Assembly (NCBI GenBank): GCA_000403255.2
Contig: KE159591.1
Span: 493,216 to 557,215, forward strand
Direction of reading: 5' to 3'
Origin: Lachnospiraceae bacterium 3-1
Lineage (GTDB): Bacteria; Bacillota; Clostridia; Lachnospirales; Lachnospiraceae
DNA length: 64,000 nt
The position numbers and the translations under genes were made by a program. Below the pieces are notes generated by a model, which was given only the letters and a program-made list of their open reading frames with translations, did no database searches and was not told the origin of the DNA. Positions 7,659-15,997 of this stretch are shown here, piece after piece. How positions within the stretch are numbered: the first letter of the stretch is position 1; every line of letters starts with the position of its first letter.

Positions 7659-10412
7659 CTACATCACTTCCAGCCCCAGTACGGATGGAAGCTCTTTCCA
7701 TTTCATTCGTAATAAACCATATCCTATGCCTGGCAAGCCAACCATAAATGACATAAGTCCTTTTAATTGAGGAATTCCATACTCTACGCCATCCTGTTTG
7801 ATTTTTTCTTCTTCCTCAAAATACCATTTTTCCACTAACTGTTGTAAATCATTATTCTTCGTATTTCTTGCAATCACATGTAATATCTCAAGATTCCCGA
7901 CTCTTCCATGACATAAACTATCATTGAAACCATCTTGCTTTTTTACTTGCATACTTTGAATCATTTCATCCAAAGAATTTTGATATTTTGAGTAAAATCT
8001 ATTTTGTTTCATATAATAACTTCTTCCCAGCAAAATTCCCGGTGCACCGTGACACCAAAACAAACAACAATTTTGTTTTTCCTCTCGCAAATCCAACCAA
8101 TTATTTTTCTCTTTTGAATAATAAAAATTTTCTTTTTGTTCCAGTAATTTTGCAAATTCAAGATATTCCATGTTTCCTGTAACAGCATATGCCTTCATAA
8201 AAGCAAACTGAAACCCGGCGTATCCATGGGAAAATCCCGTCCAAAATTGATTATCTGAAATACCCTTTCTTAAAAAACAACAATACTGATTGATCAGTTC
8301 CTGTATTTTTTCATCCTTCTCATATTCGTAAATATTTGCCAAAACTGCAACTGCTCCAGAAGCGCCTGCAATCACATCATAAACTTTCTCGTTACTACAG
8401 TCATATATTGCAATACGTTCCATTCCTTTCTGATACCGCTCATAATATTTCTGATTACCAGTCATTCGATACAAGTTGTAATAGAGATAAATATATCCAT
8501 AAAATCCGCTAAAAACACCCGTAGATAAACTAGCCTTTTCCATTGGACTAATCTCATCCATTCCAGCCAAAGCTGCCTCTGCAAAATCCTTATCTTCCTT
8601 TCCCTGAGTAAACTGCGCATAGGCAAATAAAAATAAAATCATACCGATTCCATCATACAAAGAATAGGAAATACTTCCTAAGACAGGTCGTTTTCCACCT
8701 ATATTTACATCAATAAATGTGCATGCTGTTCTATCTTCCTTCCATATGGCATAGCTTCTAATTGTATTTACAATACCTTCCAAAACAGTGGCGTTGCCCT
8801 TTTTTGTTTTTATTTTTTCTGAAAATGAGCCGTTTTCTTTCATAATATCATTTTTTGCCAACATAGTGGCGTTTCGTATGAAAGCAAGCTGTCTTTCCCG
8901 ATCTTCCTCACTTAATTCTAAAACATTTTTGGTGACTTTCTCACGCAAAGTTTCTGCAAAAAAATCCTCTTCGATCAGTTTCGTTTTCGTGTATAAACCC
9001 TTCCCATCAAATTGTGCACAAAAGTAAGGAACGTCGTGTTCTAGCATCTGTTCTACTTCCACCTTACCCTGTTGATTATTTCTTACATTAATTTTATGAA
9101 GAAGACTTTCAGCCTTCTTTTTGGAACCACAGTAATTTGGATGCAGGGAAGCTGCCAAAAATCTTTCGTAGACAAAAGTTCCCCTCAGAACCTGTCTATA
9201 AATACTATTTTCAAAATAACTTAACATATGGGATATCACATATTCTCGATTCTCTAATAAAACATCATAAGTCTCTGTAAATCCAGCTTCAATGTCTGCC
9301 ACATAATCAATGTAGTCTACTATTTCCCCATTAACTCTGACAATATTGTCCATTTCATCCGTTACAAAATACACCTCATCAAAATGAATCTTGGTAGTTC
9401 CTTTTTCAACCAGTTGAAGACATTTTAACTTGTTAGATTTCTGGCCCCCCACAGCGCCTAAGCCGCTAATATCTATGTCCAAAATAGAATCCTTAAAAAC
9501 AGAAGGCAGCAAACTTGTTGCAAACACAGAATGGGAAAAAACATCTCCCATACGAAAAGTCAAATCACTTGATTTTTCCTTCCTTTTTCGCGCCGTTAAT
9601 AAAGTTTCTAAATCAATAAACATTGGATATTCCCCACAAGGGATAATATTCTCTCCATGAAGATCCGACGTATCAAAAATATAGAATAACGCCATTGCTC
9701 TCCCCACTCTGTGATAATAATGTTTCACTTCCTCTTTAGAATGACATTCATGCCCTTTCACAAACTCCTGAAAGCCATAATCTCCCTTTGTTACAACCCT
9801 TGGATTAATGAGTTCATAGCCGTCCAATTGTTCATTTAGCCATTGGCAGTATTTTGTAAAAGCTATTTCAGGACACATATTTCTTGGTTTATAAACCAGC
9901 TTCTGCCCCTCTGCAAAAGATAATACAGAAACTGTTTTCCCATGATTGTGCGTATCCCCTTGGCCAAATTCAATTCCCTCTAGAGAATTCACATCAATTT
10001 GAAATACCCCTTTGATCTCATTCTTACATTCCTGTAGCCGTGTATAGATTTCCCACACATTATCCTCAATGGTTATCATTTTCATGTCCATTTTTATTTT
10101 TAAAATTGGGTATTTTCTATAAATCTCCTCTGGATTTTTGTCCATGTGATCACAAAAAACATCATATTCTAATTTTTTCTGATTCAATTCGAAAATCATG
10201 GTTCTGGAAGAATATTCAATCAGACAACCTTTTGCGTAATGCAAAATATCCCTTCTAATAGATTCTGAAACAGGCTGCCCGATTTTTCTTTCAACTTCAT
10301 CTATTTTTTCTTCCAATCTTTGCAAAAATGGATGACAAAACTCATCAAACACGCCTTCATTTCCCAACTGTTCTATTATCTTCTCTTTCTTTTTTTCTGA
10401 GTTCGTTATCAT
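7659..10412 (-). CDS. lanM: Class II lanthipeptide synthetase LanM (copy 2)
   Basis: A 917-aa LanM, diverged from copy 1. The dehydratase motifs are GDTH (about 152), YKPR (about 174), HGEN (about 252) and DLE (about 267). The cyclase zinc motifs are WCHG (Cys about 787) and LCHG (Cys about 834). All expected catalytic landmarks are present. The start is supported by GGGAAAGGGAG just upstream. It lies 33 bp downstream of the leader-bearing precursor gene 10446-10628, the natural substrate candidate, although that peptide has no Cys for ring closure. Confidence 0.95.
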   Translation of the reverse strand: MITNSEKKKEKIIEQLGNEGVFDEFCHPFLQRLEEKIDEVERKIGQPVSESIRRDILHYAKGCLIEYSSRTMIFELNQKKLEYDVFCDHMDKNPEEIYRKYPILKIKMDMKMITIEDNVWEIYTRLQECKNEIKGVFQIDVNSLEGIEFGQGDTHNHGKTVSVLSFAEGQKLVYKPRNMCPEIAFTKYCQWLNEQLDGYELINPRVVTKGDYGFQEFVKGHECHSKEEVKHYYHRVGRAMALFYIFDTSDLHGENIIPCGEYPMFIDLETLLTARKRKEKSSDLTFRMGDVFSHSVFATSLLPSVFKDSILDIDISGLGAVGGQKSNKLKCLQLVEKGTTKIHFDEVYFVTDEMDNIVRVNGEIVDYIDYVADIEAGFTETYDVLLENREYVISHMLSYFENSIYRQVLRGTFVYERFLAASLHPNYCGSKKKAESLLHKINVRNNQQGKVEVEQMLEHDVPYFCAQFDGKGLYTKTKLIEEDFFAETLREKVTKNVLELSEEDRERQLAFIRNATMLAKNDIMKENGSFSEKIKTKKGNATVLEGIVNTIRSYAIWKEDRTACTFIDVNIGGKRPVLGSISYSLYDGIGMILFLFAYAQFTQGKEDKDFAEAALAGMDEISPMEKASLSTGVFSGFYGYIYLYYNLYRMTGNQKYYERYQKGMERIAIYDCSNEKVYDVIAGASGAVAVLANIYEYEKDEKIQELINQYCCFLRKGISDNQFWTGFSHGYAGFQFAFMKAYAVTGNMEYLEFAKLLEQKENFYYSKEKNNWLDLREEKQNCCLFWCHGAPGILLGRSYYMKQNRFYSKYQNSLDEMIQSMQVKKQDGFNDSLCHGRVGNLEILHVIARNTKNNDLQQLVEKWYFEEEEKIKQDGVEYGIPQLKGLMSFMVGLPGIGYGLLRMKWKELPSVLGLEVM

Positions 10413-10445
10413 TTCATACTCCCTTTCCCAAAGGATTTACGCTTT

Positions 10446-10628
10446 TTAAAAGTCTAAATGCAGCATTTTTATAATAGATCTTGTCTCTTTTAATTTTACA
10501 TCATACTCTGTGTCCCAAACTTGCTTTGATGTATAGAAACCTGTAGCTGCTATCTTATCAATTTCCTCGAAGGACATCTCACGGATTCCCTCAACTTTAT
10601 CCAAATCAATGTTTTTTTTCTTACGCAT
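10446..10628 (-). CDS. Cysteine-free LanM/LanT precursor peptide
   Basis: A 60-aa peptide starting at an ATG inside the end of lanT2 (8-bp overlap), with AAAAGGGG upstream. The N-terminal part resembles class II leaders: EMSFEEIDKIAA fits the E-(L/V)-S-x-E-E-(L/I)-D-x-(I/V)-G-G pattern, with Ala-Ala in place of Gly-Gly. The inferred core after it, TGFYTSKQVWDTEYDVK onward (about 32 aa), has six Ser/Thr but no cysteine at all. A normal lanthionine cannot form in it. It may be dehydrated only, be cross-linked to another residue or peptide, or serve as a decayed or signalling substrate. Its position between exporter and LanM is exactly that of a lanA gene. Confidence 0.7.
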   Translation of the reverse strand: MRKKKNIDLDKVEGIREMSFEEIDKIAATGFYTSKQVWDTEYDVKLKETRSIIKMLHLDF

Positions 10629-12780
10629 ATGCTTTCCCCTTTTCATTTTTGTTTCGATATAGATCTGCATAAGCCCTATTTTGACTTAACAACAATTCAT
10701 GTGTCCCTTCTTCAACAATTTCACCATCATCTAACACTATAATTCTATCCGCATCTTGAATTGTTGAAAGACGGTGAGCCACAATTACTTGTGTACAACC
10801 ATTTCGTGCAAAATAATCTGAAACTTTTCTCTCATTAATATTATCCAAAGAGCTAGTCGCCTCATCCAAAATCATGAATTTGTTTCTTGATACAATGGCC
10901 CTTGCCAATGCAATCCTTTGTCTTTGTCCACCAGAAAGGTTCATACCCATATTGGAAACAACCGTATGGTACTTCATTGGCATTTGCTCAATTTCATCAT
11001 GGATCTGTGATATTTTTGCGGCTTCCATCACTTCTTCCAGAGAAATATCTTCATTATTCATTCGAATATTTTCCAGAATGGATTTATTGAATAAGTAAAT
11101 ATCCTGTGGTACGATACTAATATTTTTACGAAAATTTACTTTTTTAATATCATTTAAGTTCAATCCATTTACCAGAATATCCCCTTCGCTGGGCCTGTAT
11201 AAACCAAGCATCAATTTAATCAAGCTGCTCTTCCCAGAACCGGATTTCCCAACAATCGCAATTTTTTCGCCTGGCTTGATTTTCAGATTAATATTCTTTA
11301 ATATAGCTGGCGTACTCTTTGAATAGGCCATAGAAACATTTTTAAACTCTAAGGTATTCACTTCATGGATGGTCAACTGATTTTCTTCCTCTTTTTCTTC
11401 TTCTGCATGTAAGATATCATTCACACGATCCAAATACGAAGTAGCGATTACAGAATCATTCCACATATGAAATAACGCCACCGCTGATCCAAAAAATGTA
11501 TTTGCCAAAGAATAACATGCAATTGCCTGACCCATGGTCATTACATTGTCCCCTGATAAGGATAATCCAGCCCATAGAACCAAAAACGGCCCTAGCATTT
11601 GAAATAGTGATAAAACTGTTGTATAAATATTGAAAAACTTGTTCTTTATCTGATAAGCCTTCATTCCTCTACAATATTTGTTCAGCCAATTTGAGAAAAA
11701 CTGCTGTTCAATGCCAGCTGTTTTAATATTAAAAATGGATTGCACTGTTTCCACTTGTAAAGATTGCAGTTTTGTGTTTTCAATAATCTGAATCTGACTC
11801 GCTTCAATGATTTTCTTACGCATCAAAACTATGAACAAACCATTTAGTAAGAAGGCGCCTAACGCTGTTAAAGTCAAAAGTATAGAATGTAAAGACATGT
11901 ATACTAAAATAACCAAAATGAATCCAAGTTGAATCAGGCCATTCATTACACTATCCGCTAACAAATCCCGAATCACAGGTAAACAATTCAACCGGAAAAG
12001 CAAATCTCCATTGGACCTTCTTTCAAAAAACTGATACGGAAGCTTTAACATCTTCTGAAAGGTACTCTCTGTCAAATGTCTATCAATGATTAATTGCAAT
12101 CGAATCTGACTTTGCTTTCGTATAAAGGTAGTAAGGGAAAAAACAACACCTACCCCTAAAATAATTGCCAAATATACTTCCAATCCAGAAATTTTTGAAG
12201 CAGTCACACCATTATCAAAAATTTTCTGAACAATGACGGATAATAAAAGCTGCAGTCCATGGGAAAGAAAGGTAATCAAAAATGTGATATAAAACAGTTT
12301 TCTTTTTAATACGGTTTCCTTTAACACCCTATCCCATATATGCCTTTTTTCTCTCTTTGCTTGAAATTCCTCTGTTGGAACAATAATCATTACAACATTA
12401 GAGTATCCTTCCGCAAAATCCTCATAAGACAGGGCTGCTCTTCCAGTTGCAGGATCTACAATTGTAATTTTATGATCTGTGACCTTTTCAAGAATCACAT
12501 AATGCTGATTATTCCAAAATATAATTGCAGGCAGCGGCAATTCTTTCAATCCGCTCATTCCGCAAGAAAACACTTTAGAAAACAATTTCCTATTCTTTGC
12601 ATAGGTATACATCTGAGATAATTTTAAACCATCACGTCCTACATCCAACTCTTCTCGTATTTCAGCCAATGTTTCCTGGCTTTTATAATACTGCAAGATC
12701 ATGGCCAAACAGCATAACCCGCACTCTGTCTGCTGCATTTGTTCAATGTAGGGCACTTTAGACAAATGTGAACTCGCCAA
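10621..12780 (-). CDS. lanT: Peptidase-containing ABC exporter LanT (copy 2)
   Basis: A 719-aa exporter with the same architecture as copy 1. The C39 peptidase has Cys20 (QTECGLCC), His93 (QHYVILEK) and Asp109 (IVDPATG). A transmembrane domain follows, then an ATPase with Walker A GKSGSGKSS, signature LSGGQRQR and Walker B MILDEATSSLD. The start is a TTG with AAGGAGG seven bases upstream, and I see no better ATG. It is the second gene of its operon and overlaps the precursor gene by 8 bp. It probably exports and trims the 60-aa peptide, while copy 1 may serve a different substrate. Confidence 0.92.
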   Translation of the reverse strand: MASSHLSKVPYIEQMQQTECGLCCLAMILQYYKSQETLAEIREELDVGRDGLKLSQMYTYAKNRKLFSKVFSCGMSGLKELPLPAIIFWNNQHYVILEKVTDHKITIVDPATGRAALSYEDFAEGYSNVVMIIVPTEEFQAKREKRHIWDRVLKETVLKRKLFYITFLITFLSHGLQLLLSVIVQKIFDNGVTASKISGLEVYLAIILGVGVVFSLTTFIRKQSQIRLQLIIDRHLTESTFQKMLKLPYQFFERRSNGDLLFRLNCLPVIRDLLADSVMNGLIQLGFILVILVYMSLHSILLTLTALGAFLLNGLFIVLMRKKIIEASQIQIIENTKLQSLQVETVQSIFNIKTAGIEQQFFSNWLNKYCRGMKAYQIKNKFFNIYTTVLSLFQMLGPFLVLWAGLSLSGDNVMTMGQAIACYSLANTFFGSAVALFHMWNDSVIATSYLDRVNDILHAEEEKEEENQLTIHEVNTLEFKNVSMAYSKSTPAILKNINLKIKPGEKIAIVGKSGSGKSSLIKLMLGLYRPSEGDILVNGLNLNDIKKVNFRKNISIVPQDIYLFNKSILENIRMNNEDISLEEVMEAAKISQIHDEIEQMPMKYHTVVSNMGMNLSGGQRQRIALARAIVSRNKFMILDEATSSLDNINERKVSDYFARNGCTQVIVAHRLSTIQDADRIIVLDDGEIVEEGTHELLLSQNRAYADLYRNKNEKGKAYA

Positions 12781-12792
12781 AACTTTTCCTCC

Positions 12793-13518
12793 TTATAAAT
12801 CCTTTTTTTCAAAAATGGTTATGCCAACAATAGAAAATGCTATCCCTGTAACAATAAATACTATGATATTTTTGACACTCCAGTCTTGATACATCAGGAA
12901 TTGGTCTGATATGCAAAACAACACATAATCCATTGCTTTTTGCAAGCCCGTTATTTTCTGAGCCATCATTTGCAACATACTTGGCATAATCCAAAACAAT
13001 ACAATCAAATAAATAAAAGGTGTAATGGTTGTATGATGAAAGCATGTAATCATCACTGCTGTTGCTCCTATGGCAAAACCATAAATCATATAAATCATGA
13101 TTTCTTTTCCAATAGTCCCAACTAACATAGGCACTGTCCATGGCTGTTTGCAAATAATCAATGCAACGTCATATAAAATTCCGCCACATAAGCCAATAAC
13201 CATATTTGCAAGGGCTACACTCAAAATTTTTGCCGCAAGAATTTGGCCTCTGCTGCTTCTTGATGTAAAAACAAATGTTACTGTTCTTAAATCAAATTCT
13301 TCCCCCAAACTCTTTGCTGCCAAAAACATAATTAAAATACTGGCAAAATTCCCAAAAAATGCAATTACATTGTGTACCCCAAAACTTGTAGGAAACACAT
13401 ACGCGCCATACGTGATTCCTCCACCCATGACCAGTATCATAATTAGTCCCAACAAAAACTCTCTCTTTTTCAATAATTTTCTGACTTCCAACATTGCAAT
13501 GTTTATTGTCCTATTCAT
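12793..13518 (-). CDS. ABC-2 type permease subunit without an ATPase partner
   Basis: A 241-aa integral membrane protein with six predicted helices (first about residues 20-40, last about 215-235), of the ABC-2 permease type that in lantibiotic loci forms the LanEG immunity pump. It is first in the operon, directly behind the direct-repeat promoter, with GAAAGGAGAG before its ATG. No LanF-like ATPase lies beside it or elsewhere in the locus, so the pump is either incomplete or borrows an ATPase. The family assignment rests on hydropathy and overall pattern; an immunity role is inferred from context. Confidence 0.7.
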   Translation of the reverse strand: MNRTINIAMLEVRKLLKKREFLLGLIMILVMGGGITYGAYVFPTSFGVHNVIAFFGNFASILIMFLAAKSLGEEFDLRTVTFVFTSRSSRGQILAAKILSVALANMVIGLCGGILYDVALIICKQPWTVPMLVGTIGKEIMIYMIYGFAIGATAVMITCFHHTTITPFIYLIVLFWIMPSMLQMMAQKITGLQKAMDYVLFCISDQFLMYQDWSVKNIIVFIVTGIAFSIVGITIFEKKDL

Positions 13519-13547
13519 ATCTGTAACTCTCCTTTCTCTTTCATCAC

Positions 13548-13612
13548 ATTATAAACATTTTTGACTCATATTCTCATTTTTTTCTTAAGTGGGGATAAAT
13601 CTGTCGTAAACG
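13548..13612 (-). promoter_or_regulatory. LytTR/AgrA-type direct repeats and promoter of the lanT2-lanM2-agrB operon
   Basis: On the minus strand: CGTTTACGA (13604-13612), 12 bp, CACTTAAGA (13583-13591), 29 bp, TATAAT (13548-13553). Repeat period (21 bp) and distance to the -10 box (29 bp) equal those upstream of agrD-lanM1. The second half-site differs from CATTTACGA at two positions. There is no recognisable -35 box. The first gene starts about 30 bp downstream of the -10 box. Confidence 0.7.
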
Positions 13613-13698
13613 TAAAAGTATATAGAGCAATTGTCCTCATAGACCATCGGAAATCGATTCTAACATATCTGTACTATTCCTGATGCCTGGTATCTCAA

Positions 13699-13727
13699 TT
13701 GACGGATTATCTTTCACTTGATATAAT
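13699..13727 (+). promoter_or_regulatory. Sigma-A promoter of the restriction-modification-like gene
   Basis: TTGACG (13699-13704), 17 bp, TATAAT (13722-13727). It fixes the transcription start near 13734 and so excludes the TTG at 13730 as the translation start of the downstream gene. Confidence 0.75.
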
Positions 13728-13795
13728 GATTGCAATTCAGTCAAGTCAAATCCTTTGATGGAATATCAATTGTAATAAATCGCGAGGCAGAGAAA

Positions 13796-15892
13796 ATGAT
13801 TCGAAAAGATAATCTTGAGTCTATGATACAAGCAATCGGCTATCAAAAAAGTGAGAAAGCAAACATATATGAAAAGAAATACGTACAATATGATTGTACT
13901 ATTATCGTGGATTTTAATGGTTCCGGTTCTATTATTTATCCTGAAGAGAAGGGAATGCGTATTACAAGGAAAACCACATGTAATTTTTCAGAACCTGAAA
14001 ATTTTGTAGTATTAGAATGTATTACAAGATTAATGGATAAAGGATACCGCCCAGAACACATTGAATTGGAAAAAGAATGGCCTCTTGGTCATAAAAAGAA
14101 AAGTGGTTTTGCAGATATTCTTGTAAAAGATGAAGAGGGAAAAACACTATTTATTGTAGAATGTAAAACCAGTGGCAATGAATATAAAAAGGAATATAAC
14201 AGTACCCTCAATGATGGCGGACAATTGTTTTCATATTGGCGGCAAGAAGGTAATTGTAAATGGCTTTCTTTGTATGCTTCTGATTTTGATGGAACCAAAG
14301 TATTCTATACAACGGAAACCATTGACTGTAGCGATGACGCCAATATCCTTGTATCCGCTAAAAAAGACAGTACCATCCAGTTATATAAAAATGCCCACAC
14401 TGCTGAGGAATTATATGCTGTGTGGAATGAAACCTATGATAAGCGTTTGTGCGGAGATGTTATTTTCCGAGAAGATTCACAAGCATATCAGATTGGCGTT
14501 AAGCCTCTTCGAAAGGCGGACCTTAAGGACTTTAGTGAAAACGATATTCAAATGTTGGGAGATTTATTTGAACAGTTACTGAACAAAGGATTCAAACAAA
14601 ATGAAGGACAGTTTTTTACTCCTATCCCCATTACACGATTTATCTGGGACAGTTTACCAGTAACACGCATAATCAAAAAGGCTGACGGCATAGAATTTCC
14701 CAAAATAATAGATTACGCTTGCGGCGCTGGGCATTTCCTTACACAAGGTTTTGAAGCGGTAAACGCAGCTATTTTATCCCTAGACCCGTCCTACCCTATT
14801 GACTATTCTTGGACAGAGCATAACATATTTGGTGTAGAAAAGGATTATCGTCTGGCTCGTGTTTCAAAAATATCACTCTTTATGCATGGCGCTGGGGATG
14901 GAAATATTGTCTTTGGAGACGGTCTTGAAAATTATCCAGACAAGGATATTTTACCTGAGTCCTTTGACATCTTAGTTGCTAATCCACCATACTCCGTAAA
15001 AGCATTTAAGCCTCATTTAAAATTAAAAAATAACAACCTTAAAATACTAGATAAAATTTCAAATGATGGTTCTGAAATCGAAACCTTGTTTGTAGAAAGA
15101 ATATCCCAACTTGTAAAACATGAAAAAAATTACTATGAATGGCAAGAGGATGAATATTTTAAAATGTACTATGATGCATTTGTTTCCTCTGCTGAATATG
15201 GAAATAAATCTAAGCAAAAAAATTTTAGAAAGCTTTCAAAAACAGAGCAATTAGCATGGTACAATGAGCATTTCTATAACTATGCACATACCATTGAAAA
15301 AGAAAAACTTACGTATTTTGCTCTTATCTATCAACAAACAACACTTATTATTACTGCACCTGATGATAACAAAGCACAAGAAAAGTTTTTAGGTTACAAA
15401 TGGAGTAACCGCAAGGGACAGGAAGGAATTCAGATCATTACACCAGGTGGTATGTTATATTCTGAAGATGATAGAAATACTGATCAGAAAGTTTGCGGAT
15501 TAATCCGAAGTTCTTTTTCTGATAAAAAGCATTTACCCCCTGAGCTTGATGCATATGCGTACTATCTGAATCTGAAAGATATGATAGACTTTAGTTCCCT
15601 TTCTTTTGGTACTTTTATGACTATTATTCGTTCAAAGTATCACCGCTATCTTTGGGCATACCTACAAAGTGATGATTTCAGAAATCAAATTACCAACGGA
15701 AAGACCATGTCTATCAACCAAATAACTACTAAAATGCTTGATAAAATCATGGTTCCTTTGCCAGATAAAGTAACCATCGATACATTCACAAAATTCGTAA
15801 TGGATATAGAAAAGAAAATAGATAGCTCTCAAACTATCATTGTTTCATTAAAAGAACAACAACAGGTGGTAATGAATAAGCATTTTTGTTAA
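13796..15892 (+). CDS. Restriction-modification polypeptide (HsdR_N-like + N6-MTase + TRD end), internally deleted
   Basis: A 698-aa reading frame. The ATG at 13796 has GAGG eight bases upstream; an earlier TTG lies inside the promoter. Residues about 60-150 resemble the HsdR N-terminal nuclease-like domain (GFADILV...FIVECKTSG, a D-ExK pattern). Then come the class I N6-adenine MTase motifs DYACGAGHFL and VANPPYS. In relatives, the stretch after ETLFVERISQLVK continues through the rest of the MTase (a ...VLPSS... strand). Here it jumps to a region normally found about 100 aa later, and the C-terminal specificity part is also shortened, joining an S-subunit-like tail. The frame is open, but activity is doubtful. 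The deletion call relies on my memory of the family. Confidence 0.7.
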   Translation: MIRKDNLESMIQAIGYQKSEKANIYEKKYVQYDCTIIVDFNGSGSIIYPEEKGMRITRKTTCNFSEPENFVVLECITRLMDKGYRPEHIELEKEWPLGHKKKSGFADILVKDEEGKTLFIVECKTSGNEYKKEYNSTLNDGGQLFSYWRQEGNCKWLSLYASDFDGTKVFYTTETIDCSDDANILVSAKKDSTIQLYKNAHTAEELYAVWNETYDKRLCGDVIFREDSQAYQIGVKPLRKADLKDFSENDIQMLGDLFEQLLNKGFKQNEGQFFTPIPITRFIWDSLPVTRIIKKADGIEFPKIIDYACGAGHFLTQGFEAVNAAILSLDPSYPIDYSWTEHNIFGVEKDYRLARVSKISLFMHGAGDGNIVFGDGLENYPDKDILPESFDILVANPPYSVKAFKPHLKLKNNNLKILDKISNDGSEIETLFVERISQLVKHEKNYYEWQEDEYFKMYYDAFVSSAEYGNKSKQKNFRKLSKTEQLAWYNEHFYNYAHTIEKEKLTYFALIYQQTTLIITAPDDNKAQEKFLGYKWSNRKGQEGIQIITPGGMLYSEDDRNTDQKVCGLIRSSFSDKKHLPPELDAYAYYLNLKDMIDFSSLSFGTFMTIIRSKYHRYLWAYLQSDDFRNQITNGKTMSINQITTKMLDKIMVPLPDKVTIDTFTKFVMDIEKKIDSSQTIIVSLKEQQQVVMNKHFC

Positions 15893-15997
15893 TATTTATT
15901 TACCAATGCTATCCCCATAGCTTCACTCCAGACAAATCTAGAAAAGCTGTCGGGATGTGCTAAAGTATAAAATCTATCATAATAGGAGCGTTTTCAA

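Noticed and set aside
13730-13796. Upstream TTG as start of the restriction-modification gene
   Set aside because: It lies right after the -10 box and before the expected transcription start; the ATG at 13796 has a ribosome site.
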